Shown: positions 41,757-51,317, counted from the stretch's first letter. The stretch is DNA of 64,000 nt from Candidatus Enterococcus moelleringii (GCF_017377575.1 NZ_JAFREM010000012.1:1-64000); one strand, 5' to 3'. The notes: generated from the sequence alone by a model not told the origin. Numbers and translations are program-made.

Positions 41757-43004
41757 ATGATCAAAGAGAAAAATTTCTTGTTATTGGTGGGGAGTCAGCT
41801 TTTCTCGGTGTTGGGCACGACGATTATTCAATTTGTGATATCTCTTTACGTTTTGGATATTACGCATTCAGCTCTGGTATTTAGTATCATCACCTCCTTA
41901 TCGATTATTGGCCGCATCGTTTGTCTGCCTTTCTGCGGGATTTTAGCGGATCGCTTTTCAAAAAAACGCTTGATGATTGTGATGGACAGTTTGTATCTAG
42001 TGCTGGCAGTGGGATTGCTAGCTGCCACTCGATTAAATGAAGTTTTAGTGTTAGTTGGAATTTTGACGGTCTTGATGGGAATGGTCTCAGCCTTCGAGAC
42101 ACCTGTGGTTCAATCGGCGATTCCTATAATTTGCAGTCAAGAAGATATTCCGCAGGCTAATGGTATGATCAGCTCGATTGGTATGCTGGGAAATATTGTG
42201 GGTCCCGTAGCTGCAGGAATGATTTATCGTTTTGATGCTGTGTATCAAATTTTTGCTCTTTGCGGCGGGCTGTTTTTACTAGCAATTTTCTGCGAGTGTT
42301 TATTGAAGGTTCCCTATCTTTCAAGGGAAGCTGATGGCCAAACGGTCAAAGAAATCGTCGTGGGAGATTTAAAAGAAGTAACGATGTATCTAAAAACAGA
42401 GCAGACAATTGTCAAAATTGGTCTGGTAGCCTTTTTGTTGAATCTGTTTATTTCTTCTTTTATCCAGGTGATGATTCCTTTTATTGCTCGGATTCAAATG
42501 GGAGTCAGTGAAGGACAGTTTGGTCTAATGAATGCTTTCTTCGCTGGTGGAAGTTTGATGGGGACATTACTTTACAGTCTTCTTGCTAAAAAGCTTTCTC
42601 ACGACAGTATTTTTAAAAGCTTGATGCTGACAAGTATGCTGTTTTGCGGTTTGGCTTTTCCTTTAGGGTTGATGTCAAACGGCAATTTGGCTTTTGGGTT
42701 AATGGTGGGCTTAGTGACTGTTCTTTTAGCGACGGTGACGTTGGTTTCGGTTCAATTGATTGTTTATATTCAAATGAGGGCTAAACAAGCTTTATTGGGG
42801 CGAGTGATGTCTTTTATTATGATCATTTCTACATTGGCAGTGCCGCTAGGACAGTTGATGTACGGTCTTTTGGGGGATATTCTTTCCAAAAATGCCGTGC
42901 TGCTGTTAATTTTAGCTTTGACAGCGATCACCCTTAGTATTTCATGGTATTCCAGAAGCGTGTTTAAGGAGATGGAAACAGTTCTTCCCCAAACAGATAA
43001 CTAA
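41757..43004 (+). CDS. MFS exporter (EntS/MefA-like)
   Basis: 415 residues, 12 membrane segments. FCGILADRFSKKRLMI is the MFS loop 2-3 motif, and SAFETPVVQSAIPIIC with IPQANGMISS is typical of the enterobactin exporter/macrolide efflux group. One base separates it from the permease, so all three export genes are co-transcribed. It is likely a drug or metabolite exporter. Confidence 0.88.
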   Translation: MIKEKNFLLLVGSQLFSVLGTTIIQFVISLYVLDITHSALVFSIITSLSIIGRIVCLPFCGILADRFSKKRLMIVMDSLYLVLAVGLLAATRLNEVLVLVGILTVLMGMVSAFETPVVQSAIPIICSQEDIPQANGMISSIGMLGNIVGPVAAGMIYRFDAVYQIFALCGGLFLLAIFCECLLKVPYLSREADGQTVKEIVVGDLKEVTMYLKTEQTIVKIGLVAFLLNLFISSFIQVMIPFIARIQMGVSEGQFGLMNAFFAGGSLMGTLLYSLLAKKLSHDSIFKSLMLTSMLFCGLAFPLGLMSNGNLAFGLMVGLVTVLLATVTLVSVQLIVYIQMRAKQALLGRVMSFIMIISTLAVPLGQLMYGLLGDILSKNAVLLLILALTAITLSISWYSRSVFKEMETVLPQTDN

Positions 43005-43082
43005 TGATTTATTTAAGCCAACTCTTTTACTAGGGTTGGTTCTTTATTTGGATTTAAACCATAATTGTCTGTTTTGAACAGT

Positions 43083-43125
43083 CGCAATCCTTGCTAACCA
43101 GAAAGGCAAGGATTGCGGATTTTTC
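43083..43125 (+). terminator. Terminator of the export module
   Basis: Perfect 12-bp CGCAATCCTTGC/GCAAGGATTGCG stem, then GATTTTT. A weaker AGCCAAC/GTTGGTT hairpin precedes it at 43016-43045. Confidence 0.88.
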
Positions 43126-43194
43126 TGTTGTTCAAAAGTGACAAAAAGAATAGCGGTTTTTATTGGCTTTAACTAGTGCTTAGATTTCTTGTAA

Positions 43195-43211
43195 CGCTTA
43201 CAATTGAGATA
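43195..43211 (+). promoter_or_regulatory. Shared operator-like motif upstream of allC
   Basis: CGCTTACAATTGA is identical to 27093-27105 upstream of the permease; the extension GATA matches, inverted, the site at 25643 upstream of pucG. The left side makes a TTGTAA-CGC-TTACAA palindrome, one base short of a cre site. Confidence 0.45.
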
Positions 43212-43240
43212 ACTTAAACAGACAAAGGAGCAAATAGAAG

Positions 43241-44470
43241 ATGGATCATTTAGTAACGCAAGTTGAAGAGAACGTTAACTGGTTATCAAGCATTGGCGCA
43301 GATCCTACTGGTGGTATTAGCCGGTTGTTGTATGACGAAAATTGGTTGATTGCTCAAAAGGGATTAGAAGAAAAGTTTAGTGAAATCGGGCTAAAGACTT
43401 CTTTTGATGAGGTGGGAAATTTATTCGGCCGAATCGAGGGCAGTAAATATCCAACAGAAACTATCATGTCAGGTTCTCATGTGGATACGGTAGTTAATGG
43501 GGGCAGTTTGGATGGACAATTCGGGATAATCGCAGCTTACTTAGCAGTTAAGTATTTGCTGGAAACTCATGGGCAGCCATTGCGCAGTTTGGAAGTCATC
43601 TCGATGGCGGAAGAAGAAGGCAGCCGTTTCCCATATGCTTTCTGGGGAAGCAAGAACATCTGGGGCTTAGCTAAGAAAGAAGAAGTGATCGATGCGGCAG
43701 ATGCTGAGGGTGTGGCATTCGTGGATGCGATGCATAAATCAGGCTTTGATTTCCGGACAACTGATGAAATTCGCAAAGACATTAAAGCTTTTGTAGAAAT
43801 CCATATTGAACAAGGCAATGTGTTGGAAACTATCGGCAAACCAATCGGTATCGTCAACAATATTGTTGGTCAAAAGCGTTATACTATCAAGCTGGACGGC
43901 GAAGCCAATCATGCGGGAACAACTCCGATGTCTTATCGTAAAGACGCGATTTACGGCTACAGCAAAATGGTCAGCCAAGCGATTGATAAGGCAAACAAAG
44001 CCGGAGATCCGCTTGTTCTTACTTTTGGACATGTTGAAGTGGTACCAAACACGGTTAACGTGGTGCCAGGGCAAGTAACCTTTACGATGGATTGTCGTCA
44101 TACGGATGCAGATGCTTTACAAGCCTTCACCAAAGAAATCGAAGCAGACATGAAAGCAACCGCGGCTGAGCATGGCTTGGCAATTGACATTGATTTATGG
44201 ATGGACGAACAGCCAGTACCTATGTCAGAGGAAATTGTTCAAGCTTTAGTAGCAGCTTGTGATGAGAAAGAATTAGATTACAACCTGATGCATAGTGGCG
44301 CCGGACATGATTCGCAAATTTTTGCACAATTCGTGCCGACTGCCATGTTGTTTGTACCAAGTATTGCTGGCATTAGCCACAATCCAGCAGAAGCAACTGA
44401 ACTACCTGATTTAGTAGAAGGTCTCAAAGCGTTAATCGCCTCCTTATACAAATTAGCATACGAAGATTAA
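43241..44470 (+). CDS. allC: Allantoate amidohydrolase
   Basis: 409 residues, M20-type amidase/hydantoinase family. GSHVDTVVNGGSLDG, MAEEEGSRF, VEIHIEQG, NHAGTTPM and a final AGISHNPAE give the dinuclear metal site and dimer domain. It converts allantoate to ureidoglycine, ammonia and CO2. First gene of the allC-allE-allD-fdrA-allG-allH-arcC operon. AAAGGAGC is upstream of the ATG. N-carbamoyl-amino-acid hydrolase is a related alternative, but the operon settles it. Confidence 0.93.
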   Translation: MDHLVTQVEENVNWLSSIGADPTGGISRLLYDENWLIAQKGLEEKFSEIGLKTSFDEVGNLFGRIEGSKYPTETIMSGSHVDTVVNGGSLDGQFGIIAAYLAVKYLLETHGQPLRSLEVISMAEEEGSRFPYAFWGSKNIWGLAKKEEVIDAADAEGVAFVDAMHKSGFDFRTTDEIRKDIKAFVEIHIEQGNVLETIGKPIGIVNNIVGQKRYTIKLDGEANHAGTTPMSYRKDAIYGYSKMVSQAIDKANKAGDPLVLTFGHVEVVPNTVNVVPGQVTFTMDCRHTDADALQAFTKEIEADMKATAAEHGLAIDIDLWMDEQPVPMSEEIVQALVAACDEKELDYNLMHSGAGHDSQIFAQFVPTAMLFVPSIAGISHNPAEATELPDLVEGLKALIASLYKLAYED

Positions 44471-44488
44471 TGAGAGAAAGCAGGGAAG

Positions 44489-45277
44489 ATGATGGGTTAT
44501 CGGACAAAACAGACGGGTTATCCCAACGAGCTGTTAGCCTCACGGGCAATTATTGAGCGAGGAAATTTTGCTTTGATTCCGCCAAAAGGCTTAGTAAAAA
44601 ATGTAGTACCAGGATTTGAAGATTGCGAAATCACCATTCTTGCTTCGCCTAAGTTAGGTGCCACCTTTGTGGATTATAGCTGCACCGTTTTGCCAGGTGG
44701 GAAAAACGAATTGGGTTTTGGCGAAGATGGCGTCGAAAGTTTCCTCTATATAATAGAAGGAACTTTACAAACGAGAGTGGGAGAAGATAGTTTTTGTCTA
44801 GAAAAAGGTGGGTATGTATACGCACCGCCGACTAAAAAAATCTATTTCCGCAACGAAACAAATGAAAACGTCGAAATTTTCTTATACAAAAAACGTTACC
44901 AGCCGCTGGGCGAGCTAGAGCCTTATACGGTGGTTGGCAATGTGAACCAGATTGAAGCGGAAGACTATGAAGGTATGACGGATGTTCATTTGACAAATCT
45001 TTTGCCGTCAGGCTTGGAATTTGATATGAACTTTCACATTTTGGCATTTGATCCGGGCGCTTCTCATGGGTATATCGAAACCCATGTACAAGAACACGGG
45101 GCGATTATTTTAACTGGTGAAGGGCTTTATAATCTGGACAATCATTGGATTCCAGTTGAAACTGGAGATTATATTTTTATGGGCGCTTACAGCTTACAAG
45201 CTGGATACGCCGTAGGAAGAGAAAGTCCTTTCAGCTATCTTTACTCAAAAGATTGCAATCGGGACGTGACACTTTAG
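44489..45277 (+). CDS. allE: (S)-ureidoglycine aminohydrolase
   Basis: 262 residues with two cupin domains, as in E. coli AllE/YlbA. First barrel around YIIEGTLQTRVG and YVYAPPTKKIYF; second with GYIETHVQEHGAIILTGEGLYNL and VETGDYIFMGAYSLQAGYA. It releases ammonia from ureidoglycine to give S-ureidoglycolate. ATG at 44489 or 44492; GAGAGAAAG is upstream of both. Confidence 0.92.
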   Translation: MMGYRTKQTGYPNELLASRAIIERGNFALIPPKGLVKNVVPGFEDCEITILASPKLGATFVDYSCTVLPGGKNELGFGEDGVESFLYIIEGTLQTRVGEDSFCLEKGGYVYAPPTKKIYFRNETNENVEIFLYKKRYQPLGELEPYTVVGNVNQIEAEDYEGMTDVHLTNLLPSGLEFDMNFHILAFDPGASHGYIETHVQEHGAIILTGEGLYNLDNHWIPVETGDYIFMGAYSLQAGYAVGRESPFSYLYSKDCNRDVTL

Positions 45278-45289
45278 GAGGAAAAATTT

Positions 45290-46357
45290 ATGACTGAGAC
45301 AATCATTCGGATTCCTTCGCAGGAGCTGGAAGAATTAATTGCTCAAAAATTACTAGCTGCTGGTTTAAAGGAAGCTTTCGCCGCTGAGATGGCGGAGCAT
45401 CTAACCTACGCAGATCGAAGAGGCATTCATTCCCATGGGGCTGTTCGAGTGGAATACTATGCCGAACGAATCGCTAAAGGAGGACTGACCATTGATCCAG
45501 TCTGCAGCTTTGAACAAACCGGACCTTCATGCGGTGTTTACCATGGTGATAACACCGTAGGACATGTAGTTGCCAAACGGGGAATGGAAGAAGCGATCAC
45601 TTTAGCAAAAGAAACCGGTATAGGCATCGTCGGTATCAAGAAAATGGGCCATAGCGGTGCTTTATCTTACTATGTGGATATGGCCGCGCGGCAAGACATG
45701 GTAGCCATGTCCTTTTGCCAATCTGATCCGATGGTGGTGCCATTTGGCGGTGCTGAAAATTACTTTGGTACCAATCCAATTGCTTTTGCGGCACCTACTA
45801 ACAATGATCGACCAATCGTTTTTGATATGGCAACTACAGTACAAGCTTGGGGCAAAGTGTTAGACGCCCGTTCTAAAAACAATGCAATCCCTAACGATTG
45901 GGCAGTGGATGGTTTAGGGAATCCGACTACTGACCCCTATGCAGTGAAGGGGTTATTACCGATTGCCGGCCCCAAAGGCTATGGTTTGATGATGATGGTA
46001 GATATTTTGTCTGGAGCATTACTAGGATTGCCGATTGGAAAACATGTCAGCTCAATGTATGAGGACATGACGGCTAAACGAGATTTAGGACAGCTGCATA
46101 TCGTTATCAATCCAGCACACTTTACTGAGATCGAAGCATTTAAAGCGCAATTATCGCAAATGATTGAGGAGCTTCATCAAATCAAACCAAGACATGGCTT
46201 TGAAGAGGTCTTGTACCCAGGAGAGCTTTCAGAAAGAAAAGCGATTGAGAATGAGGAAAAAGGCATTCCGATTGCTAAGCAGGTTTATGACTATTTAGTC
46301 AGTGACGCTGTTCATCATGATCAATATGAGAACGCCAATGCATTTGCCGAAAAATAA
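45290..46357 (+). CDS. allD: Ureidoglycolate dehydrogenase
   Basis: 355 residues, malate/L-lactate dehydrogenase (LDH2/MDH2) family. YADRRGIHSHGAVRVEYY carries the catalytic His, and GHSGALSYYV, FGTNPIAFAAPT and GPKGYGLMMMVDILSG form the cofactor and substrate pocket. It oxidises ureidoglycolate to oxalurate with NAD under anaerobic conditions. Thirteen bp after allE, with TAGGAGG upstream; its frame ends 20 bp before the fdrA start. Confidence 0.93.
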   Translation: MTETIIRIPSQELEELIAQKLLAAGLKEAFAAEMAEHLTYADRRGIHSHGAVRVEYYAERIAKGGLTIDPVCSFEQTGPSCGVYHGDNTVGHVVAKRGMEEAITLAKETGIGIVGIKKMGHSGALSYYVDMAARQDMVAMSFCQSDPMVVPFGGAENYFGTNPIAFAAPTNNDRPIVFDMATTVQAWGKVLDARSKNNAIPNDWAVDGLGNPTTDPYAVKGLLPIAGPKGYGLMMMVDILSGALLGLPIGKHVSSMYEDMTAKRDLGQLHIVINPAHFTEIEAFKAQLSQMIEELHQIKPRHGFEEVLYPGELSERKAIENEEKGIPIAKQVYDYLVSDAVHHDQYENANAFAEK

Positions 46358-46376
46358 AGAACGGTGGAGGAAAACA

Positions 46377-48131
46377 ATGTTACAAACAATCATTAAACAG
46401 AACAGCTACCAAGATTCAGTCGTGTTGATGCTGCTAACTAGTAAAATTAATCAAATGCCAGAGGTTAGCCGGGTTTCCATTATGATGGGCACACCAGCTA
46501 ATAAAGACATTTTTATCGCCAGTGGTTTTGAAACAGATGAATTAGCGGAAGCTTCAGCCAACGATATGGTAATTATGCTGGAGATGACCGACGAAGACAA
46601 AACCGATGCCATTTTAACCCAGATTGATGAGATGATTGCTACTCAAAGCGATGATTCCAGTCAAAAAGAAGAAAAAATCACTAGTTGGAAAAGTGCTTTG
46701 AAGCAAGCACCGGATGCCAAAGTCGCTGTTTTCTCAATTCCCGGAAGCTATGTAGCTTTAGAAGTAGAAAAAGCTCTGGACTATGGGCTGAATGCCTTTG
46801 TTTTCAGTGACAATGTGCCAATTGAAGACGAAATTCGTTTGAAGCAAAAGGCTCATGAAAAAGGCTTGATTGTGATGGGGCCTGACTGTGGTACTGGAAT
46901 TATTCATTCATTGCCGTTAGCCTTTACTAATAATATTCGTGCTGGAAAAGTCGGCATTGTCGGTGCTTCTGGTACCGGGATTCAAGAAGTCAGCACGCTG
47001 ATTCATCGTTACGGCGGCGGAGTCACCAACGCGATTGGGACTGGCGGCCGGGACTTGTCTTCTGATGTAGGAGCTATTTCCATGATCGATGCTATTTTAG
47101 CTTTGAATGAAGATGAAAATACCGAAGTTATCACGGTTATTTCTAAACCGCCAGCAAAAGAAATCGAAGAGAAAGTGATGTCTTTATTACGCAACATTAA
47201 AAAGCCGATTGTAACGATTTTCTTAGGGGTAGAACCTGAATATCACGAAGAAGATTTGTATCATGCCTTTACTTTGGATGAAGCGGCGCAGCTGTCAGCT
47301 AAGTTGGTTCAACAGGAAGCAGCACTTTACCAGCCAGCGGAAGCTTTACCAATTGGGATTTCCTTGAATCAAAAACAAACGGGTATTCGCGGCTATTATG
47401 CTGGCGGAACTTTAGCCTATGAAGCGGCCTTCTTAATTGAAAAAGCGTTCGGCATTAAAGGTGAACATCCAGATGGATACGTACTGAAAACAGACGAGCA
47501 TGAAGTAATCGACTTAGGGGATGACCAATATACCCAAGGCAAACCCCATCCAATGATTGATCCGGAAAATCGGATGAACCAGCTGCGGGGAGTAGTCGAA
47601 GATGAAACAGCAGCTGTTGTGATGTTTGACATTGTTTTAGGCTACGGTGCTCATAAAAATATGGCGCAAGAGTTCGCTAATGTTTTACCAGAAATTCAGC
47701 AGGCGTTAAGTGCACAGGAACGTGAAGTTGCTTTTATTGCTACTATTGTCGGAACTGAATTAGATATTCAAAATTATCAACAGCAAAAGCAGATTTTAGA
47801 AGCTTGCGGTGTGACGGTTTGTCAAAACAACGTTCAAATGATTCAAACCGCGCTGGCAGTTGTTGAAAAATCGCTGGAATTTGCGACGAAAGAGATTATT
47901 CCTCGGAAAGCTTCAGACCAAGCAGTGGAAAAAGCTTCACCTTCTTTAGTCAAATTGTTGGCAGAAAAACCTGAGATTATCAATGTTGGTTTACGCAGCT
48001 TTACTGAGTCTGTGACCGAAAATAATGGAAAAGTCGTTCAATTCGATTGGCAGCCAAGTGCTGGCGGCAACGTGTATTTGCAAAAGGTTCTGCACTTTTT
48101 AGATACCGTTCAACTAAACGACGTGAAATAA
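46377..48131 (+). CDS. fdrA: FdrA: oxamate carbamoyltransferase subunit
   Basis: 584 residues from the ATG at 46377 with GGAGG 6 nt before. A succinyl-CoA synthetase alpha-like layout: VAVFSIPGSYVALEVEKAL, VMGPDCGTGII, and GIVGASGTGIQEVSTLIHRYGGG with GGRDLSSDVG (phosphohistidine-loop region). Work on E. coli renamed FdrA-YlbE-YlbF as AllFGH and assigned them oxamate carbamoyltransferase, which splits oxalurate into oxamate and carbamoyl phosphate. The order here is the same, and carbamate kinase follows. Confidence 0.9.
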   Translation: MLQTIIKQNSYQDSVVLMLLTSKINQMPEVSRVSIMMGTPANKDIFIASGFETDELAEASANDMVIMLEMTDEDKTDAILTQIDEMIATQSDDSSQKEEKITSWKSALKQAPDAKVAVFSIPGSYVALEVEKALDYGLNAFVFSDNVPIEDEIRLKQKAHEKGLIVMGPDCGTGIIHSLPLAFTNNIRAGKVGIVGASGTGIQEVSTLIHRYGGGVTNAIGTGGRDLSSDVGAISMIDAILALNEDENTEVITVISKPPAKEIEEKVMSLLRNIKKPIVTIFLGVEPEYHEEDLYHAFTLDEAAQLSAKLVQQEAALYQPAEALPIGISLNQKQTGIRGYYAGGTLAYEAAFLIEKAFGIKGEHPDGYVLKTDEHEVIDLGDDQYTQGKPHPMIDPENRMNQLRGVVEDETAAVVMFDIVLGYGAHKNMAQEFANVLPEIQQALSAQEREVAFIATIVGTELDIQNYQQQKQILEACGVTVCQNNVQMIQTALAVVEKSLEFATKEIIPRKASDQAVEKASPSLVKLLAEKPEIINVGLRSFTESVTENNGKVVQFDWQPSAGGNVYLQKVLHFLDTVQLNDVK

Positions 48132-48141
48132 GGAGATCATT

Positions 48142-49404
48142 ATGACAAACTATCGAACAATAGATGAAGCAAATAAAGCGGTAATTGATAAAATCATTGC
48201 CTCTGCACCCTTTTTATTAGATGTTGTTCCCGCAAAATCAGTGATTCCGGCCTTAGATGGACAGGTCTTGCTGCATGCTGGACCACCGATTAAATGGGAA
48301 GAGATGACAGATCCGATGCAAGGCTCTTGTGTCGGTGCGGTGCTTTTTGAAGAGTGGGCTGCTGATGAAGACGCTGCGCGGGCACTGCTGGCGGATGGAA
48401 AAGTCCAATTTATTCCTTGTCATGCCGTAGATGCAGTCGGACCAATGGGCGGGATCACTTCGCCCAACATGCCGGTCTTTATCGTGGAAAACCAAACCGA
48501 TGGTAATCGGGCGTATTGCACAATGAATGAAGGTATCGGGGCTGTTCTTCGCTTTGGTGCTTACTCTGAAGAAGTTGTTACTCGATTACGTTGGATGCGG
48601 GACGTGCTGGCACCGACATTGAGTGCTGCGCTGCAAACTATGGAAAACGGCTTGAACCTGAATGTTTTAGTAGCTAAAGCCTTAAGCATGGGGGATGAAT
48701 TCCACCAACGCAACATCGCTGCTTCGTTAGTTTTCTTAAAAGAAGTTGCGCCGATTATTACGGATTTGGAAATGGATCGTAATGACAAAAATGCTGTGAT
48801 GAAATTTTTAGCTGATACCGACCAATTTTTCTTGAATATTATGATGGCTTCTTGTAAAGCTGTTATGGACGGCGCTCGCATGATTCAAGAAGGAACAGTT
48901 GTGACAGCAATGTGCCGCAACGGAAAAGACTTCGGGATTCGCATTAGCGGAATGGGAGATGAGTGGTTTACTGCTCCTGTTAATACACCAAATGGCTTGT
49001 ATTTTGCAGGGTATTCCAGTGAAGATGCAAACACGGATATTGGTGACAGTGCGATTACTGAGACCTTTGGTGTTGGTGGAATGGCGATGATCGCTGCACC
49101 TGCAGTTACTCGTTTTGTCGGGACCGGTGGATTTTACGAAGCCTTGTCTATCAGCAATGAAATGGCAGAAATTTGTATCGATCACAACCCTAATTTTGCT
49201 GTTCCAACCTGGGATTTCAAAGGGATTTGTTTAGGAATTGATGCTCGTAAGGTAGTGGAAACTGGAATTACACCAGTGATTAATACCGGAATTGCCCATA
49301 AGAAAGCGGGAATCGGTCAAATCGGTGCTGGTACAGTAAATCCGCCGTTGGAATGCTTCGAAAAAGCAGTTGTAGCGTACGCGAAAAAACTGGGATTGAA
49401 ATAA
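48142..49404 (+). CDS. allG: AllG (YlbE, DUF1116): oxamate carbamoyltransferase subunit
   Basis: 420 residues, DUF1116 family: VLLHAGPPIKWEEMTDPMQG at the N-terminus, NEGIGAVLRFGAY, FHQRNIAASLVFLKE and a C-terminal GIAHKKAGIGQIGAGTV. Soluble. Ten bp after fdrA, with AAGGAGATC upstream. Known to work with FdrA and YlbF in E. coli; its separate role in the complex is not settled by sequence. Confidence 0.9.
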   Translation: MTNYRTIDEANKAVIDKIIASAPFLLDVVPAKSVIPALDGQVLLHAGPPIKWEEMTDPMQGSCVGAVLFEEWAADEDAARALLADGKVQFIPCHAVDAVGPMGGITSPNMPVFIVENQTDGNRAYCTMNEGIGAVLRFGAYSEEVVTRLRWMRDVLAPTLSAALQTMENGLNLNVLVAKALSMGDEFHQRNIAASLVFLKEVAPIITDLEMDRNDKNAVMKFLADTDQFFLNIMMASCKAVMDGARMIQEGTVVTAMCRNGKDFGIRISGMGDEWFTAPVNTPNGLYFAGYSSEDANTDIGDSAITETFGVGGMAMIAAPAVTRFVGTGGFYEALSISNEMAEICIDHNPNFAVPTWDFKGICLGIDARKVVETGITPVINTGIAHKKAGIGQIGAGTVNPPLECFEKAVVAYAKKLGLK

Positions 49405-49428
49405 GAAGTAGAAAGGTGAGGAGGCAGC

Positions 49429-50268
49429 ATGATCTGCGAAGCAACTGTCATGGGACCAATTATTGAAGATGTGTGCAGAAATGCTGCTGATTCCTCTTTT
49501 TATCTACATAGCACATTTGCTAATGGGTTCAATTTAATGAACGACCAGCAGCTTGTGTTTATTGGTCATGATTCTAAAGGAGCCGTTCCTTTCGGTATTC
49601 ATTTGTCGGCTGACGATTTTAACCAAGTAAAGCAATTATCAGAGAGAGTCTATCATTTTGAAAAAGATACTGAACAGTATTGTATTGTCGGTAAGCAGTC
49701 GCGGATTTTACTAAAAAGTGAAAGTTTGTATGATAGCAGTTTGGAACCGACTTTTGAGATTGATCAACAAATTTTTAAAAGAAACATTCAGCTACTGCGG
49801 ACACGAACACTGGCAACGGGTTTGGCGTTTGAAGAAGAAATAAACGGAACAAGCATCCCGTTTCAAAACCTTTTTTCTGCTAAAAAAGCGGAAGTTGCCA
49901 AAGGAATCTTCTATTATATAGGGCGGGGAATCGGCTTAACGCCTTCTGGAGATGATTTTTTAGTTGGACTTTTGGCGATGGATCAGCTTTTTTCTATTTT
50001 ACCGCAAGATTTTCGGGGAATTTTAGCTAGTCTAGCAGCAGAAGGAAAATGGACAACAGTTGTTTCTAACGCTTACCTAGCAAGTGCTTGTAACAATCAA
50101 TTCAGCAGTCTAGTTAAAAATGCAGCAGCAGCCTTAGTGAATTCTGTGGCGTGGCCACAGGCTGCAGCAGAATTGGAAGCTAGCGGCAGTACCTCTGGGT
50201 GTGATACGCTGGCGGGAATTTTAGCTGGTGCTAATTTATATTTAAATAAAGGAGACAGGAATAGATGA
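49429..50268 (+). CDS. allH: AllH (YlbF, DUF2877): oxamate carbamoyltransferase subunit
   Basis: 279 residues, DUF2877: the GRGIGLTPSGDDFLVG motif (about residues 165-180) and GSTSGCDTLAGILAG near the end are the family marks. It is less acidic and more divergent than the neighbours. AGGTGAGGAGG is upstream of the ATG, and the stop overlaps the carbamate kinase start by 4 bp (ATGA). Confidence 0.87.
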   Translation: MICEATVMGPIIEDVCRNAADSSFYLHSTFANGFNLMNDQQLVFIGHDSKGAVPFGIHLSADDFNQVKQLSERVYHFEKDTEQYCIVGKQSRILLKSESLYDSSLEPTFEIDQQIFKRNIQLLRTRTLATGLAFEEEINGTSIPFQNLFSAKKAEVAKGIFYYIGRGIGLTPSGDDFLVGLLAMDQLFSILPQDFRGILASLAAEGKWTTVVSNAYLASACNNQFSSLVKNAAAALVNSVAWPQAAAELEASGSTSGCDTLAGILAGANLYLNKGDRNR

Positions 50269-51209
50269 GTGAACGAGTTGTTTTAGCTTTAGGCGGCAAC
50301 GCGATTTTGCAGCCGGAACAAAAAGGAACCTACGAAGAACAAAAAGAGAACATTGAAAAAGCCTGCAACCGCATCGTTGAGTTGGTTAAGGCTGGTTATC
50401 AAGTGATCGTAACTCACGGAAACGGACCTCAAGTCGGGCAAATTCTTTTACAAAATGAACTGACACAGCCGGAAATTCCGAGTATGCCGCTGTGGGTTTG
50501 TACCGCAGAATCACAAGGGATGATCGGTTCGATTATGCAGGAAGCGTTGAAAAATGAAATCAATCGCCACCAATTGGACAAAAATGTTTCGGCAGTATTG
50601 TCTTTAACTGAAGTGGACGCAAACGATCCAGCTTTTGAAAGTCCGACGAAACCAGTTGGGGCTTTTTATTCAAAGGAAGAAGCGGATAAACTAGCTGAAG
50701 AAAAAGGCTGGGTAATGATGGAAGATGCTGGTCGTGGTTACAGACGAGCGGTTGCTTCACCAAAACCCAAACGAATCTTAGGTTTGGAAAGTGTCAAAAC
50801 TTTACTAGACAATAATACTGTTGTGATTTCAGCTGGCGGCGGTGGCATTCCTGTGGTTCGCGATGAACAGAACAACTTGCAAGGAATCAGTGCTGTGATT
50901 GATAAAGACCTATCAGCTTTGGAATTGTCGAAGGAAGTCGAAGCAGATGTGTTGATGATATTAACTGATGTATCAAATGTATTCATTAACTACGGCAAAG
51001 AAAACCAGCAAAAGTTAGAAACTATTTCTTTAGCAGAAGCTGAGAAATATTACGACGACGGACATTTCTCGGCTGGCAGTATGGGGCCAAAAATGAAGGC
51101 AGCCATCGATTTTGCTAAGAATGGCAAGAAGGCCATCATCTGCTCTCTTGAAGAAGCCAAAGAAGCTTTGACTGGCAAAACCGGAACAACGATTTCAGGT
51201 ACAATTTAA
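50265..51209 (+). CDS. arcC: Carbamate kinase of the allantoin operon
   Basis: 314 residues. LALGGNAILQ, VTHGNGPQVGQI, PLWVCTAESQGMIG, AGGGGIPVV and DKDLSALELSKEVEADVLMILTDVSNV are the standard motifs. It makes ATP from carbamoyl phosphate and ADP, so the operon conserves energy. In E. coli the equivalent gene is allK (ybcF). Overlap with the previous gene shows it belongs to the same unit, separate from any arginine deiminase operon. Confidence 0.95.
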   Translation: MSERVVLALGGNAILQPEQKGTYEEQKENIEKACNRIVELVKAGYQVIVTHGNGPQVGQILLQNELTQPEIPSMPLWVCTAESQGMIGSIMQEALKNEINRHQLDKNVSAVLSLTEVDANDPAFESPTKPVGAFYSKEEADKLAEEKGWVMMEDAGRGYRRAVASPKPKRILGLESVKTLLDNNTVVISAGGGGIPVVRDEQNNLQGISAVIDKDLSALELSKEVEADVLMILTDVSNVFINYGKENQQKLETISLAEAEKYYDDGHFSAGSMGPKMKAAIDFAKNGKKAIICSLEEAKEALTGKTGTTISGTI

Positions 51210-51282
51210 ATAAGTCACCCTTCCTAAGTGCTGAATTTCAGTACCTGAAAGGCTGCGCTGAATTTTTCAGGGCATGACAGAA

Positions 51283-51317
51283 GCTGCCGATGTTTGTAAT
51301 ATGCGTCGGCAGTTTTT
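51283..51317 (+). terminator. Terminator of the allC-arcC operon
   Basis: CTGCCGATG pairs with CGTCGGCAG (one G-T) and runs into T5. Upstream at 51228-51271 are weaker CTGAA/TTCAG hairpins. Confidence 0.82.

Noticed and set aside
43190-43205. cre (CcpA) site upstream of allC
   Set aside because: TTGTAA-CGC-TTACAA is one base short of the 14-bp cre spacing and fails the left half; kept only as an operator-like motif.
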